Shown here: one piece after another, positions 28,145 to 37,027 of the stretch
How the letters are laid out: every line of letters starts with the position of its first letter
Position numbering within the stretch: the first letter of the stretch is position 1
Source of the DNA: Cognaticolwellia beringensis
Lineage (GTDB): Bacteria; Pseudomonadota; Gammaproteobacteria; Enterobacterales; Alteromonadaceae
Length of the DNA: 64,000 nucleotides
Direction: 5' to 3'
NCBI RefSeq assembly: GCF_002076895.1
Contig: NZ_CP020465.1
Location: 3,844,001-3,908,000 of the forward strand
Position numbers and translations under genes: made by a program
Notes under the pieces: model-generated
Databases searched by the model: none
The model's input: the letters and a program-made list of their open reading frames with translations, nothing else
Told to the model about the DNA's origin: nothing

Positions 28145-29500
28145 ATGATAGAGTTTATTTGGAATCTAGCGTCTTTTGTCGTTGCATTGGGTATATTGAT
28201 CACCGTTCATGAATACGGTCACTTTTGGGTTGCACGTAAAAATGGTGTGCAAGTCGATCGTTTCTCTATTGGTTTTGGTAAAGCGATTTGGCGAAAAGTT
28301 GATCGCCATGGCACTGAGTTTGTTATTGCGATGATACCACTAGGTGGTTACGTTAAAATGCTCGATAGTCGAGTTGATGATGTAAGTGAAGCGCAAAAAG
28401 ATCGTACATTCAATGCCAAGTCAGTTTATCAACGTATTGCGATTATAGCGGCGGGACCGTTTGCTAACTTTGGCTTTGCCATTGTCGCTTTTTACTTAAT
28501 GTTTTTAATTGGTGTACCTAGTGTTAAACCGATTATTGGTGAGGTTACTGTTGGCTCAATTGCTAGCGAAGCTCAACTGCCTAGTAATAGTGAAATAATT
28601 GCAATATCAGGGAATAAAACAGTAGATTGGCAAGATGTTAATTTAGCTTTAGTTAGTGCCATAGGTGATAAAAATATTATCTTTACGGTAAAATCTGCAG
28701 GCAGAACATCAAGCCAAGACTTTAACTTAAATACCCAGAATTGGTCCTTTTCACCGGAAAAAGAATCGGCGATGGCAAGTCTTGGCTTTCTGCCATATCG
28801 CGCCAATGTGCAAGCTAAATTAGCCTTAGTAGCAAAGGGGAGTCCGGCAGAAAAAGCAGGATTGCAGGTTGGTGATGAATTACTGTCAATTGCTGATGAA
28901 AAGATCAATGGTCAGTGGCAGAAGTTTTCTGATGAAATTAAACAGTATCCAGAACAAAATGTGCCAGTTACTGTTATGCGAAATGGTAAAGCATTAACTC
29001 TTAATGTTTACCCTGAAGCAAAAGAGTTTCAAGATAAGGTCGTAGGATATTTAGGCGTGCAGCCGGTATCAGATCCCTATCCAAAGGAATATTTATTTGA
29101 ACAAGCTTATGGTCCAATAACAGCACTTGAGCAAAGTGCGTTAAAAACATGGAATTTAGTGATTTTAAGTTTTGATATGATCGGTAAATTAATTACCGGT
29201 GATGTCTCAGTGAAGAATTTAAGTGGCCCAATATCTATTGCACAAGGTGCGGGTAATAGTGCTGATTATGGTTTTGTTTACTTTTTAGGCTTTTTAGCCT
29301 TAATTAGTATCAACCTTGGCATAATTAACCTTTTACCTTTACCGGTTTTAGATGGTGGACACTTATTTTATTATTTTATCGAGCTTTTAACGGGGAAACC
29401 CGTGCCAGAAAAAATACAAGAAATAGGTTTTAAATTTGGTACTATAGCGCTACTAAGCTTAATGAGTATCGCCATATTTAACGATTTATCGCGATTATAA
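28145..29500 (+). CDS. rseP: RIP zinc metalloprotease RseP
   Basis: The site-2 protease that cleaves RseA within the membrane and releases sigma-E under envelope stress. The 451 residues include the metal motif VHEYGHFWVARKNG (His-Glu-x-x-His near residue 22), two central PDZ domains (about 115-300, with PSVKPIIGEVTVGSIA and AKGSPAEKAGLQVGDELLSI) and the second metal site LLPLPVLDGGHLFYY near 398. It has four membrane helices. It precedes bamA, which fits its role in monitoring outer-membrane assembly. Confidence 0.97.
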   Translation: MIEFIWNLASFVVALGILITVHEYGHFWVARKNGVQVDRFSIGFGKAIWRKVDRHGTEFVIAMIPLGGYVKMLDSRVDDVSEAQKDRTFNAKSVYQRIAIIAAGPFANFGFAIVAFYLMFLIGVPSVKPIIGEVTVGSIASEAQLPSNSEIIAISGNKTVDWQDVNLALVSAIGDKNIIFTVKSAGRTSSQDFNLNTQNWSFSPEKESAMASLGFLPYRANVQAKLALVAKGSPAEKAGLQVGDELLSIADEKINGQWQKFSDEIKQYPEQNVPVTVMRNGKALTLNVYPEAKEFQDKVVGYLGVQPVSDPYPKEYLFEQAYGPITALEQSALKTWNLVILSFDMIGKLITGDVSVKNLSGPISIAQGAGNSADYGFVYFLGFLALISINLGIINLLPLPVLDGGHLFYYFIELLTGKPVPEKIQEIGFKFGTIALLSLMSIAIFNDLSRL

Positions 29501-29529
29501 CTAAAAGAAGTATATAAAGTTAATATTTT

Positions 29530-32004
29530 ATGATTATTAAAAAACTTGCCCTGGCGGTATTATTAGGTAGTTTGGGAACATCAGTGCATGCCGCTGAAGA
29601 TTTTCAAGTTGAAGATATTCAAGTTAAAGGCTTGCAGCGTGTAGCGCTGGGAGCAGCATTAACGCATATCCCATTCAATGTCGGCGATAACTTAAACGAA
29701 TTTCGCGTGTCACAATCGATTAAAGCACTTTATAAATCGGGTCACTTTAGTGATGTTGTGGTGTCAAGAGATGCCAACACCGTTATTTATCGTGTTCGAG
29801 AAAGAGCAACGATAAGTGCTATTACCTTTGATGGTAATAAAGATTTAAAAGAAGAACAATTAACCGAAAGCCTTGATGGCAGTGATATTCGCGTGGGTGA
29901 AACGCTTGATATGACCGTTATTTCAGGTATTGAAGTTGGTTTGGAAGACTTTTATCACAGTGTGGGTAAATACAATGCTGATGTAAAAGCCAATGTCACT
30001 CACTTACCGCGTAACCGCGTTAACATTGATTTTGTTTTTAAAGAAGGTGATGCTGCCGCGATAGAGCAGATAAATATCGTGGGTAATGAAAAGTTTTCAG
30101 ATGCCGAGTTGTTAGAGCGTATTGAGCTTACTTATGATTCACCTTGGTGGGACTTTATGGCGCAAGATCGCTATCAAAAGCAAACCTTGCAAGGCGATAT
30201 GGAAACCATTCAAAGCTATTACCTCGACCGAGGTTATTTGCAATATAAAGTGGATTCAACACAAGTTTCAATGACCCCAAATAAAGAAGCGGTCTACATC
30301 ACGCTTAACGTAACTGAAGGCGAGCTTTATACCGTTAGTGAAGTTGATTTTATTGGTGATATGGCAGGCTTTGAAAAAACTATTCGCGCTATTACCCCGA
30401 TTAAAACTGATGCATTATATAATGGCGCCTTAGTGACTTATTCAGAAGAATTGGTCAGTAAGTTTTTAGGTCGCTATGGTTATGCATACCCTAAAGTGGT
30501 GACCATTCCAGAAATTGACGAAGAAAATAAAACCGTCAAATTGGTATTGTCAGTCGACCCTGGTAAACGTGTTTATGTAAACCGCATTAATTTTAAGGGT
30601 AACAATGTTACTGCCGAGCATGTTTTACGCCGTGAAATGCGTCAAATGGAAGGTGCTTGGTTATCAAACAACCTTGTTGAAGGCTCAAAAGCTTGGCTAC
30701 AACGTTTACCTTATATGGAAACGGTAGAGTTTGAAACGAATCAATTACCGGGTGAAGACGACCTGGTTGATATCGATTTTACGGTAAAAGAGCAACCATC
30801 GGGTTCATTTACCGCTGGTATTGGTTATGGTTCAACCACACAGTTAAGTTTAAATGCCGGTATACAACAAAATAACTTTTTGGGTACGGGTAATCGCTTA
30901 GGTTTTAGCATAAATACTTCTAGCTACTCAAAAAGTGCCAATGTTTCTTACACTGACCCATACTTTACGGTGGACGGCGTATCGTTAGGCGGCAATATTT
31001 TCTATCAAGAATTTGACGCCGGTAACGCTAACCTTGTTGAATATAATAATAAAACTTATGGTGTCGGTCTGACTTTAGGTTTTCCTATTAATGAATATGT
31101 ACGTTTAAGCTTTGGTTTAGGTTATAAAAATAACGGTATTACTCGCTTAGAAACTTACGAGCAAATTCAGAAGTTTTATGAATTATATTCAGATCCAAAT
31201 GATCCTGATGGTGGTTTAACTTTTGAAAACTTTGATATTAACGCAGCAATATCGCGTTCTACGCTAAACCGCGGAACATTCCCTACTGATGGTTCGCAAC
31301 AAAGTTTATCTTACAAGATGACTACGCCTAATTCAGACGTAAATTACTTTAAAGTTAACTTAGATACTAAATGGTATTTTCCGTTAACCCGAGACCAACG
31401 TTGGACCGTTTTAGCTAAATTTCAGCTAGGTTATGGTAACGGTTATGGTTCTGTTGAGGGTAACGATCAAGTCTTACCGTTTTGGGAAAACTTTAGAGCC
31501 GGTGGTTCAGGTACGTTGAGAGGCTTTGAATCGAACATTGTTGGACCACGTGCGATATATCGTCGACCAACCTCAATTCCAGGGACACCTGATTCAGTTG
31601 GCTCTGGAAGCGGTTGTTGTTTAGGCCCGGATCACGACTTTATTCAAACGTCTAGACGCTCTGTTGGTGGTAATGCTATTGCCATAGCAGGACTTGAACT
31701 TATTGTACCAACACCATTTTTAGATGAAGGTTTTAGTAACAGTGTTCGCTCAAGTATATTTATTGACGCGGGTAATGTTTGGGACACTGAGTTTAATTTA
31801 GACGACTATGCCGACTTGAATAGCGTTGAAAGTGACAAAATTGCAGACTACTCAGATGTTGGCCGTTTCCGAGCATCTGCTGGTTTATCTGTGCAATGGT
31901 TATCGCCAATGGGACCGATGATTTTTAGTTTTGCTAAAACGTTGAAAGAAGAAGAGGGTGATGACACTGAATTCTTTAGCTTTAATATTGGCCAAACTTT
32001 TTAA
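29530..32004 (+). CDS. bamA: Outer membrane protein assembly factor BamA
   Basis: The central pore of the BAM complex. The 824-residue precursor has a signal peptide (1-21, ending VHA), five POTRA domains (about 24-425) and a 16-strand barrel. The lid-loop motif GSGTLRGFESNIVGPRAIYR (VRGF-like) is near residue 657. The last residue is Phe, as needed for BAM recognition. Loop 6 carries an adjacent Cys-Cys pair (GSGSGCCLGPDH, near 695-706), whereas E. coli BamA has two spaced Cys there. It is followed by skp. Confidence 0.97.
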   Translation: MIIKKLALAVLLGSLGTSVHAAEDFQVEDIQVKGLQRVALGAALTHIPFNVGDNLNEFRVSQSIKALYKSGHFSDVVVSRDANTVIYRVRERATISAITFDGNKDLKEEQLTESLDGSDIRVGETLDMTVISGIEVGLEDFYHSVGKYNADVKANVTHLPRNRVNIDFVFKEGDAAAIEQINIVGNEKFSDAELLERIELTYDSPWWDFMAQDRYQKQTLQGDMETIQSYYLDRGYLQYKVDSTQVSMTPNKEAVYITLNVTEGELYTVSEVDFIGDMAGFEKTIRAITPIKTDALYNGALVTYSEELVSKFLGRYGYAYPKVVTIPEIDEENKTVKLVLSVDPGKRVYVNRINFKGNNVTAEHVLRREMRQMEGAWLSNNLVEGSKAWLQRLPYMETVEFETNQLPGEDDLVDIDFTVKEQPSGSFTAGIGYGSTTQLSLNAGIQQNNFLGTGNRLGFSINTSSYSKSANVSYTDPYFTVDGVSLGGNIFYQEFDAGNANLVEYNNKTYGVGLTLGFPINEYVRLSFGLGYKNNGITRLETYEQIQKFYELYSDPNDPDGGLTFENFDINAAISRSTLNRGTFPTDGSQQSLSYKMTTPNSDVNYFKVNLDTKWYFPLTRDQRWTVLAKFQLGYGNGYGSVEGNDQVLPFWENFRAGGSGTLRGFESNIVGPRAIYRRPTSIPGTPDSVGSGSGCCLGPDHDFIQTSRRSVGGNAIAIAGLELIVPTPFLDEGFSNSVRSSIFIDAGNVWDTEFNLDDYADLNSVESDKIADYSDVGRFRASAGLSVQWLSPMGPMIFSFAKTLKEEEGDDTEFFSFNIGQTF

Positions 32005-32145
32005 GTTTTATCTAATAAAGGCTGTTAATTGCTAAAATTAGGCAACCTTTAAATAAATAGGCTTGAACCAAATTAACTGAGACGGTATAACTACCGCATA
32101 AATAAAAAAATACAAAAATATTTGAAAATATTTTAGGAGTAAAAA

Positions 32146-32664
32146 TTGAAAAAATTGATTAAATCTATCGCAATCGCTACTGCAGCATCAGGTTATATAT
32201 TAGCAAGTTCAGCTATGGCTGCCGATCAAAAAATTGCTGTGGTAAACTTTCAAGAAGTTATGGGTAAAATTCCACAAACTGCGGCAGTAATGAAAAGCTT
32301 AGAAGAAGAGTTTAAAGACGAAAAAGCTGTACTTGCCCAACTTGAACAAGATATTAAATACCTTCAAGAAAAGCGTAAGCGCGATGGTTCTTTGATGAGT
32401 GCTAAAGACATTGAAGAATTAGAAGGCAAAATTGGTGTTCTTTTTCAAGATTACCAAACCAAAGGAAAAGCTTTTCAACAGAGCACTGGTGCTAGAAAAA
32501 ATGAAGAAACTAACAAAATTATCGCATTAGTTCGTCAAGCAATAGATAATATTGCTGCTAAAGGTGATTATGACTTAGTGCTTGAACAAAGTGCTGTAGT
32601 TTATTCAAAACCAGATTCTGCGATTACAGAAGAAGTGGTTAAACAAGTTAGCAAGCTGAAATAA
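32146..32664 (+). CDS. skp: Periplasmic chaperone Skp/OmpH
   Basis: A trimeric chaperone that carries unfolded outer-membrane proteins to BAM. The 172-residue precursor has a signal peptide (1-25, ending AMA), then IAVVNFQEVMGKIPQTAAVM (core strand and first helix) and two long charged helices (about 50-130) forming the tentacles. The C-terminal LVLEQSAVVYSKPDSAITEEV is typical. The start is TTG with TAGGAG ideally spaced. It lies 141 bp after bamA. Confidence 0.95.
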   Translation: MKKLIKSIAIATAASGYILASSAMAADQKIAVVNFQEVMGKIPQTAAVMKSLEEEFKDEKAVLAQLEQDIKYLQEKRKRDGSLMSAKDIEELEGKIGVLFQDYQTKGKAFQQSTGARKNEETNKIIALVRQAIDNIAAKGDYDLVLEQSAVVYSKPDSAITEEVVKQVSKLK

Positions 32665-32685
32665 TCATTTATTTTCAGGTAAATT

Positions 32686-32760
32686 GAATAAAACCGACTC
32701 GGCTTTATTCTTTGCTTTCTCGTCTATTTAATATTCCGAATCAAGTTGATTCGGAATATT
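32686..32760 (+). other. Two consecutive hairpins between skp and lpxD
   Basis: Hairpin 1: GAATAAAACCGA (32686-32697) against TCGGCTTTATTC (32699-32710), one mismatch, followed by T-rich sequence; a possible terminator. Hairpin 2: AATATTCCGAATCAA (32730-32744) against its exact complement at 32746-32760 with a single central G, a 31-bp near-perfect palindrome with no T-run. It may be a processing or attenuation site, or a protein-binding palindrome. Confidence 0.65.
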
Positions 32761-32849
32761 GCGTTTAGCCCTAAGGTGGTTAGCGCTTTTCTTTAAGCCC
32801 ATACTTTAAAATTTATACTTTAGAGCACATTTAAAAGAAGTTTATTCTT

Positions 32850-33863
32850 ATGAGTTACATTCTCGACGATATTGCAAAAAAAATAGGGGCTGTTGTTCAA
32901 GGAGACGGGCAATGTGAGATATTAAGTATTGCCACCTTAGCCGCAGCCACATCTGGACAAATCGCATTTTTAGCCAACAGTAAATACAGTGAACAATTGG
33001 CAACGACTAATGCTAGTGCGGTTATTGTTACTGAGGCTGAAGCAGAAAAATGTCAAACCAACGCCTTAGTCATGGCCAACCCCTATATGGGCTATGCTTT
33101 GGTTGCACAGTTACTTGATACTACACCCAAGCCTGCTAATAGCATCCATGCCAGTGCTGTTATCGATGACAGTGCTATTATTGGCGAGGGCGTTAGTATA
33201 GGCGCTAATGCCGTTATTGAAGCTGGTGTTAGTCTTTCAAATGGCGTGAGTATAGGGGCTGGGAGTTTTATTGGCATTGCTGCTCAAATAGGCGCTAATT
33301 CAACTATTTGGTCTAACGTTAGTGTTTATCATGGTGTGGTTATTGGCGAAAATTGTTCAGTACATGCCAACACGGTTATAGGCTCTGACGGTTTTGGTTA
33401 TGCGAATAATAAAGGCAGTTGGGTTAAAATACCGCAACTAGGTACGGTCATTATTGGTGATAATGTTGAGATTGGTGCTAGTACCACAATAGATCGCGGT
33501 GCATTAGGTAACACCATTATTAAAGACGGTGTTATTTTAGATAACCAAATACAGATTGCTCATAATGTTGTAATCGGAGAGAATACAGCCATGGCTGCTT
33601 GTAGTGTTATCGCCGGCAGTACTGAGATTGGTAAAAATTGTGTTATCGCCGGACTGGTTGGTATTAACGGTCATATTAACATTGCTGACGGTTGTGTGTT
33701 TACCGGCATGACGATGGTGACAAAATCATTATCAGCGCCTGGTGTATACTCGTCTGGTATGCCATGCCAACCAAATAAAGAATGGCACAAAAATAATGCT
33801 AGAATTAGAAAACTAGAATCGTTAACTAAACGGTTAAGTATTTTAGAAAAAGCTAGCAAATGA
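32850..33863 (+). CDS. lpxD: UDP-3-O-(3-hydroxyacyl)glucosamine N-acyltransferase LpxD
   Basis: The third step of lipid A synthesis: adds the second hydroxyacyl chain from ACP. The 337 residues comprise an N-terminal uridine-binding domain (1-100, with GQIAFLANSKYSEQL), a left-handed beta-helix of hexad repeats (about 100-290) and a C-terminal helix. The catalytic His is in DNQIQIAHNVVIG (near 238). The ATG has AAGAAG upstream. It starts the lpxD-fabZ-lpxA-lpxB series. Confidence 0.97.
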   Translation: MSYILDDIAKKIGAVVQGDGQCEILSIATLAAATSGQIAFLANSKYSEQLATTNASAVIVTEAEAEKCQTNALVMANPYMGYALVAQLLDTTPKPANSIHASAVIDDSAIIGEGVSIGANAVIEAGVSLSNGVSIGAGSFIGIAAQIGANSTIWSNVSVYHGVVIGENCSVHANTVIGSDGFGYANNKGSWVKIPQLGTVIIGDNVEIGASTTIDRGALGNTIIKDGVILDNQIQIAHNVVIGENTAMAACSVIAGSTEIGKNCVIAGLVGINGHINIADGCVFTGMTMVTKSLSAPGVYSSGMPCQPNKEWHKNNARIRKLESLTKRLSILEKASK

Positions 33864-33894
33864 CGTCATAGTTTAGTCAATAGAGGAACAAATT

Positions 33895-34347
33895 TTGGAA
33901 TCGCAAAATAATATTATCGATGTCGAAGAAATTAAAACACTAATTCCACACCGTTACCCGTTTTTATTAGTTGATCGTGTACTAGATTATACGCCTGGAA
34001 AATCAATCCATGCGATTAAAAATGTCACGGTTAATGAGCCCGCATTTATGGGGCACTTTCCAGGCTATTCTATTTTTCCAGGTGTACTTATTCTTGAAGC
34101 GCTGGCCCAAGCTAGTGGTATTCTCGGCTTTAAATCTGTTGCAGATCAAACCGAAGGTGAGTTGTTTTTGTTTGCCTCAATTGATAAAGCCAAATTTAAA
34201 AAGCCAGTTCACCCTGGCGACACGATGCATTTGCATTTAGAGCTGTTAAAAGAACGTCGTGGTATGTGGAAGTTTTATGCTGAAGCAAGAGTAGACGGCA
34301 AAGTTGTTTGCTCTGCAGATTTAATGTGCGCAAGAAGGGCATTGTAA
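33895..34347 (+). CDS. fabZ: 3-hydroxyacyl-ACP dehydratase FabZ
   Basis: The hot-dog fold dehydratase of fatty acid elongation. The 150 residues include [19 protein letters not shown] (about 16-34) and the active-site region [20 protein letters not shown], with catalytic His and Glu. The start is TTG with GAGGAAC upstream. Its position between lpxD and lpxA balances supply of hydroxyacyl-ACP between lipid A and phospholipid. Confidence 0.97.
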   Translation: MESQNNIIDVEEIKTLIPHRYPFLLVDRVLDYTPGKSIHAIKNVTVNEPAFMGHFPGYSIFPGVLILEALAQASGILGFKSVADQTEGELFLFASIDKAKFKKPVHPGDTMHLHLELLKERRGMWKFYAEARVDGKVVCSADLMCARRAL

Positions 34348-34348
34348 T

Positions 34349-35137
34349 ATGGTGAATTCAACGTCATTGATCCATCCGCAAGCGATTATTGAAGATGGTG
34401 CGGTTATCGGCAAAAATGTAAAAATTGGCCCGTGGACTCACATAGCAGCAAATGTTGTTATTGGAGATGATTGTCATATTAGCTCGCACGTAGTTATTAA
34501 TGGCCCAACTACCATTGGTAAAGGCAATAGAATTTTTCAATTCGCTTCAATTGGCGAAGATTGTCAAGATTTGAAATATGCCGGCGAGTTGACTGAATTA
34601 GTCATTGGTGACAACAATACCTTCCGCGAAAACTGCACGGTACATCGTGGCACGGTTCAAGATAAAAGCTTGACCCAAATTGGTAGTAATAACTTATTCA
34701 TGGCCTACACCCATGTTGCTCATGACTGCATGGTGGGTAGCAACTGTATTTTAGCGAATGGTGCCTCAATCGCAGGTCACGTGCATGTCGGTGATCATGT
34801 CATTATCGGTGGTATGGCAGGTGTACATCAGTTTTGTCATATTGGTGCGCATTGTTTTGTTGCTGCCAATTCATTGATTCTTAAAGATGTACCTCCCTAT
34901 ATTATGGCCTCAGGTCAACCGGCAAAACCTTTTGGTTTAAATAGCGAAGGGTTAAAGCGTCGAGGTTTTGATCCAGAGGTTATTTTGCAAATTAAACGTG
35001 CCTATAAAGCGATTTATCGCCAAGGTTTAACAGTTGATGAAGCAATAGCCAAGATAAAGAGTTCTGAAAGCGATTTGGTTGAATTGACCTTATTCACTGA
35101 CTTTGTCAAAAGCTCTAGCCGCGGCATTGTCCGATAG
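34349..35137 (+). CDS. lpxA: UDP-N-acetylglucosamine O-acyltransferase LpxA
   Basis: The first step of lipid A synthesis. The 262 residues equal the E. coli length. It is a left-handed beta-helix of hexapeptide repeats ([20 protein letters not shown] onwards), with the catalytic His in [13 protein letters not shown] near residue 125 and a helical C-terminus ([18 protein letters not shown]). It starts one base after the fabZ stop, so translation is probably coupled. Confidence 0.97.
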   Translation: MVNSTSLIHPQAIIEDGAVIGKNVKIGPWTHIAANVVIGDDCHISSHVVINGPTTIGKGNRIFQFASIGEDCQDLKYAGELTELVIGDNNTFRENCTVHRGTVQDKSLTQIGSNNLFMAYTHVAHDCMVGSNCILANGASIAGHVHVGDHVIIGGMAGVHQFCHIGAHCFVAANSLILKDVPPYIMASGQPAKPFGLNSEGLKRRGFDPEVILQIKRAYKAIYRQGLTVDEAIAKIKSSESDLVELTLFTDFVKSSSRGIVR

Positions 35138-35147
35138 TGATCTGATC

Positions 35148-36350
35148 ATGGCAGCAAATTCAAAATCTTTAGCGAACAATCATTTATCATCTAATCAAAT
35201 TATGAATAATTCAGCAGTTACTTTCGCTTTAGTGGTTGGCGAGCATTCCGGCGATACATTAGGTGCTGGTTTGATGCAAGCACTTCAACTGACTCACCCA
35301 AATGCAAAATTTATCGGCATTGGTGGCCCTAAAATGCTCGCGTTAGGCTTTGAAAGTCTCTTTGACATGGAAGAGCTGTCTGTAATGGGTGTGTTTGAAG
35401 TACTCGGACGCTTGCGCCGATTATTATATATTCGAAAATCCTTATGTGAATACTTCTATACCAATAAACCTAACGTATTTATTGGCATAGATGCGCCTGA
35501 TTTTAATATAACTTTAGAAGCTAAGTTAAAATCCCAAGCGATAAAAACCGTTCATTATGTCAGTCCTTCGGTTTGGGCTTGGCGTGAAAAACGCGTATTC
35601 AAAATAGCTAAAGCGACTAACATGGTTTTGTCGTTATTACCTTTTGAAAAAGCGTTTTACGATAAACATCAAATTCCATGTACTTTCGTTGGTCATTCGC
35701 TTGCGGATGATATTCCTTTGGTTTCAGATAAATTGATGGCTCGACAAGCCCTCGGCTTACCTGATTCTTCAAAAATACTAGCGTTAATGCCCGGTAGCCG
35801 AGGTGGGGAACTTTCACGCTTGGTTGAACCGTTTTTGCTCACGGCTAAAAAATTGCTGCTCTGTGAGCAAGCAAAAAATGCCGAGTTACGCTTTGTTGTC
35901 CCCATGATCAGTGAGAAAAGAGCTGAGCAATTCCATCAATTGCATCAAAAAATAGCTCCCGAATTAAAAGTGCAGGTTATTATCGGTAAAACTCAAGAGG
36001 TGATGGCGGCTAGTGACTGCTTGTTGACGGCATCTGGCACAGTAACGTTAGAAGCCGCCCTAGTTAAACGTCCGATGGTAATTTGTTATAAATTTCATCC
36101 ACTGACGTACCACATGTTTAAAGGTTTTGTGAAATTGAAGTGGTTTTCATTACCCAATTTACTGGCCAATAAAAGTTTAGTACCGGAACTGCTGCAATCA
36201 GACGTTACCGTAGCCAATATTCTTCCTTTAATTGAAGAGCGTCTGTTTGAAGATCAATCAGTGTTAAATCAAGCCTATACAGATATACACTTAATGCTTA
36301 AGCAAAATGCCAGTGAACAAGCCGCTAAAGCTGTTATTGCTTTATTATAA
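35148..36350 (+). CDS. lpxB: Lipid-A-disaccharide synthase LpxB
   Basis: The glycosyltransferase (GT19) joining UDP-diacyl-GlcN and lipid X. From the ATG at 35148 the product has 400 residues. A TTG at 35103 inside lpxA and an ATG at 35202 ([18 protein letters not shown], the best match to the E. coli N-terminus) are alternatives, and none has a strong ribosome site. Motifs are [45 protein letters not shown] (near residue 138), [10 protein letters not shown] and [11 protein letters not shown]. It lies 18 bp before rnhB. Confidence 0.95.
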   Translation: MAANSKSLANNHLSSNQIMNNSAVTFALVVGEHSGDTLGAGLMQALQLTHPNAKFIGIGGPKMLALGFESLFDMEELSVMGVFEVLGRLRRLLYIRKSLCEYFYTNKPNVFIGIDAPDFNITLEAKLKSQAIKTVHYVSPSVWAWREKRVFKIAKATNMVLSLLPFEKAFYDKHQIPCTFVGHSLADDIPLVSDKLMARQALGLPDSSKILALMPGSRGGELSRLVEPFLLTAKKLLLCEQAKNAELRFVVPMISEKRAEQFHQLHQKIAPELKVQVIIGKTQEVMAASDCLLTASGTVTLEAALVKRPMVICYKFHPLTYHMFKGFVKLKWFSLPNLLANKSLVPELLQSDVTVANILPLIEERLFEDQSVLNQAYTDIHLMLKQNASEQAAKAVIALL

Positions 36351-36368
36351 TATTGAATCTGAGTAATT

Positions 36369-37019
36369 ATGCCTACAGTTAAAAAAGTTTTTCCGCCCTT
36401 TGAATATCCCATAGCCTATTGTATCGCAGGCGTTGACGAAGTTGGACGAGGGCCCTTAGTGGGTGATGTTGTAACGGCGGCAGTTATATTAGATCCTGAC
36501 AATCCTATTGAAGGTTTGATGGACTCAAAAAAGCTTTCAGAAAAGAAGAGGCAGCATTTATCGGGAGAAATTAAGCAACGAGCTATCGCTTGGTCGATTG
36601 GCCGTGCCTCTCCTGAAGAAATTGATACCCTTAATATTCTTCATGCCACTATGTTGGCTATGCAACGCGCCGTGCAAGGTTTAAAAGTGAAACCTGACTA
36701 TGTCTTGGTTGATGGTAACCGTTGCCCTACATTTGCCCATGAAAGTGGTAATATTGCCAGTCAAAGTGTGGTAAAAGGTGATGCGCGTGTATCAGAAATT
36801 AGTGCGGCGTCGATTTTAGCTAAAGTCGTTAGAGATGATGAGATGGTCGCATTAGACAAGCTTTATCCCTATTATGGCTTTGCACAACACAAAGGTTACC
36901 CGACAAAAGCTCATCTTGAAAAAATCATCGAGCATGGTGTACTCGATTGTTATCGTCGAAGCTTTAAACCTGTCGCCAATGTACTCGCTAATGCAGCAAC
37001 GCATAATAAAAATAATTAG
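36369..37019 (+). CDS. rnhB: Ribonuclease HII
   Basis: Cuts RNA in RNA-DNA hybrids and at single ribonucleotides. The 216 residues have the type 2 catalytic motif [20 protein letters not shown] (residues 18-37; Asp and Glu), VLVDGNRCP and [20 protein letters not shown], which carries a further catalytic Asp. It lies between lpxB and dnaE, 8 bp from dnaE, as in E. coli. Confidence 0.97.
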   Translation: MPTVKKVFPPFEYPIAYCIAGVDEVGRGPLVGDVVTAAVILDPDNPIEGLMDSKKLSEKKRQHLSGEIKQRAIAWSIGRASPEEIDTLNILHATMLAMQRAVQGLKVKPDYVLVDGNRCPTFAHESGNIASQSVVKGDARVSEISAASILAKVVRDDEMVALDKLYPYYGFAQHKGYPTKAHLEKIIEHGVLDCYRRSFKPVANVLANAATHNKNN

Positions 37020-37027
37020 AGCACTAG

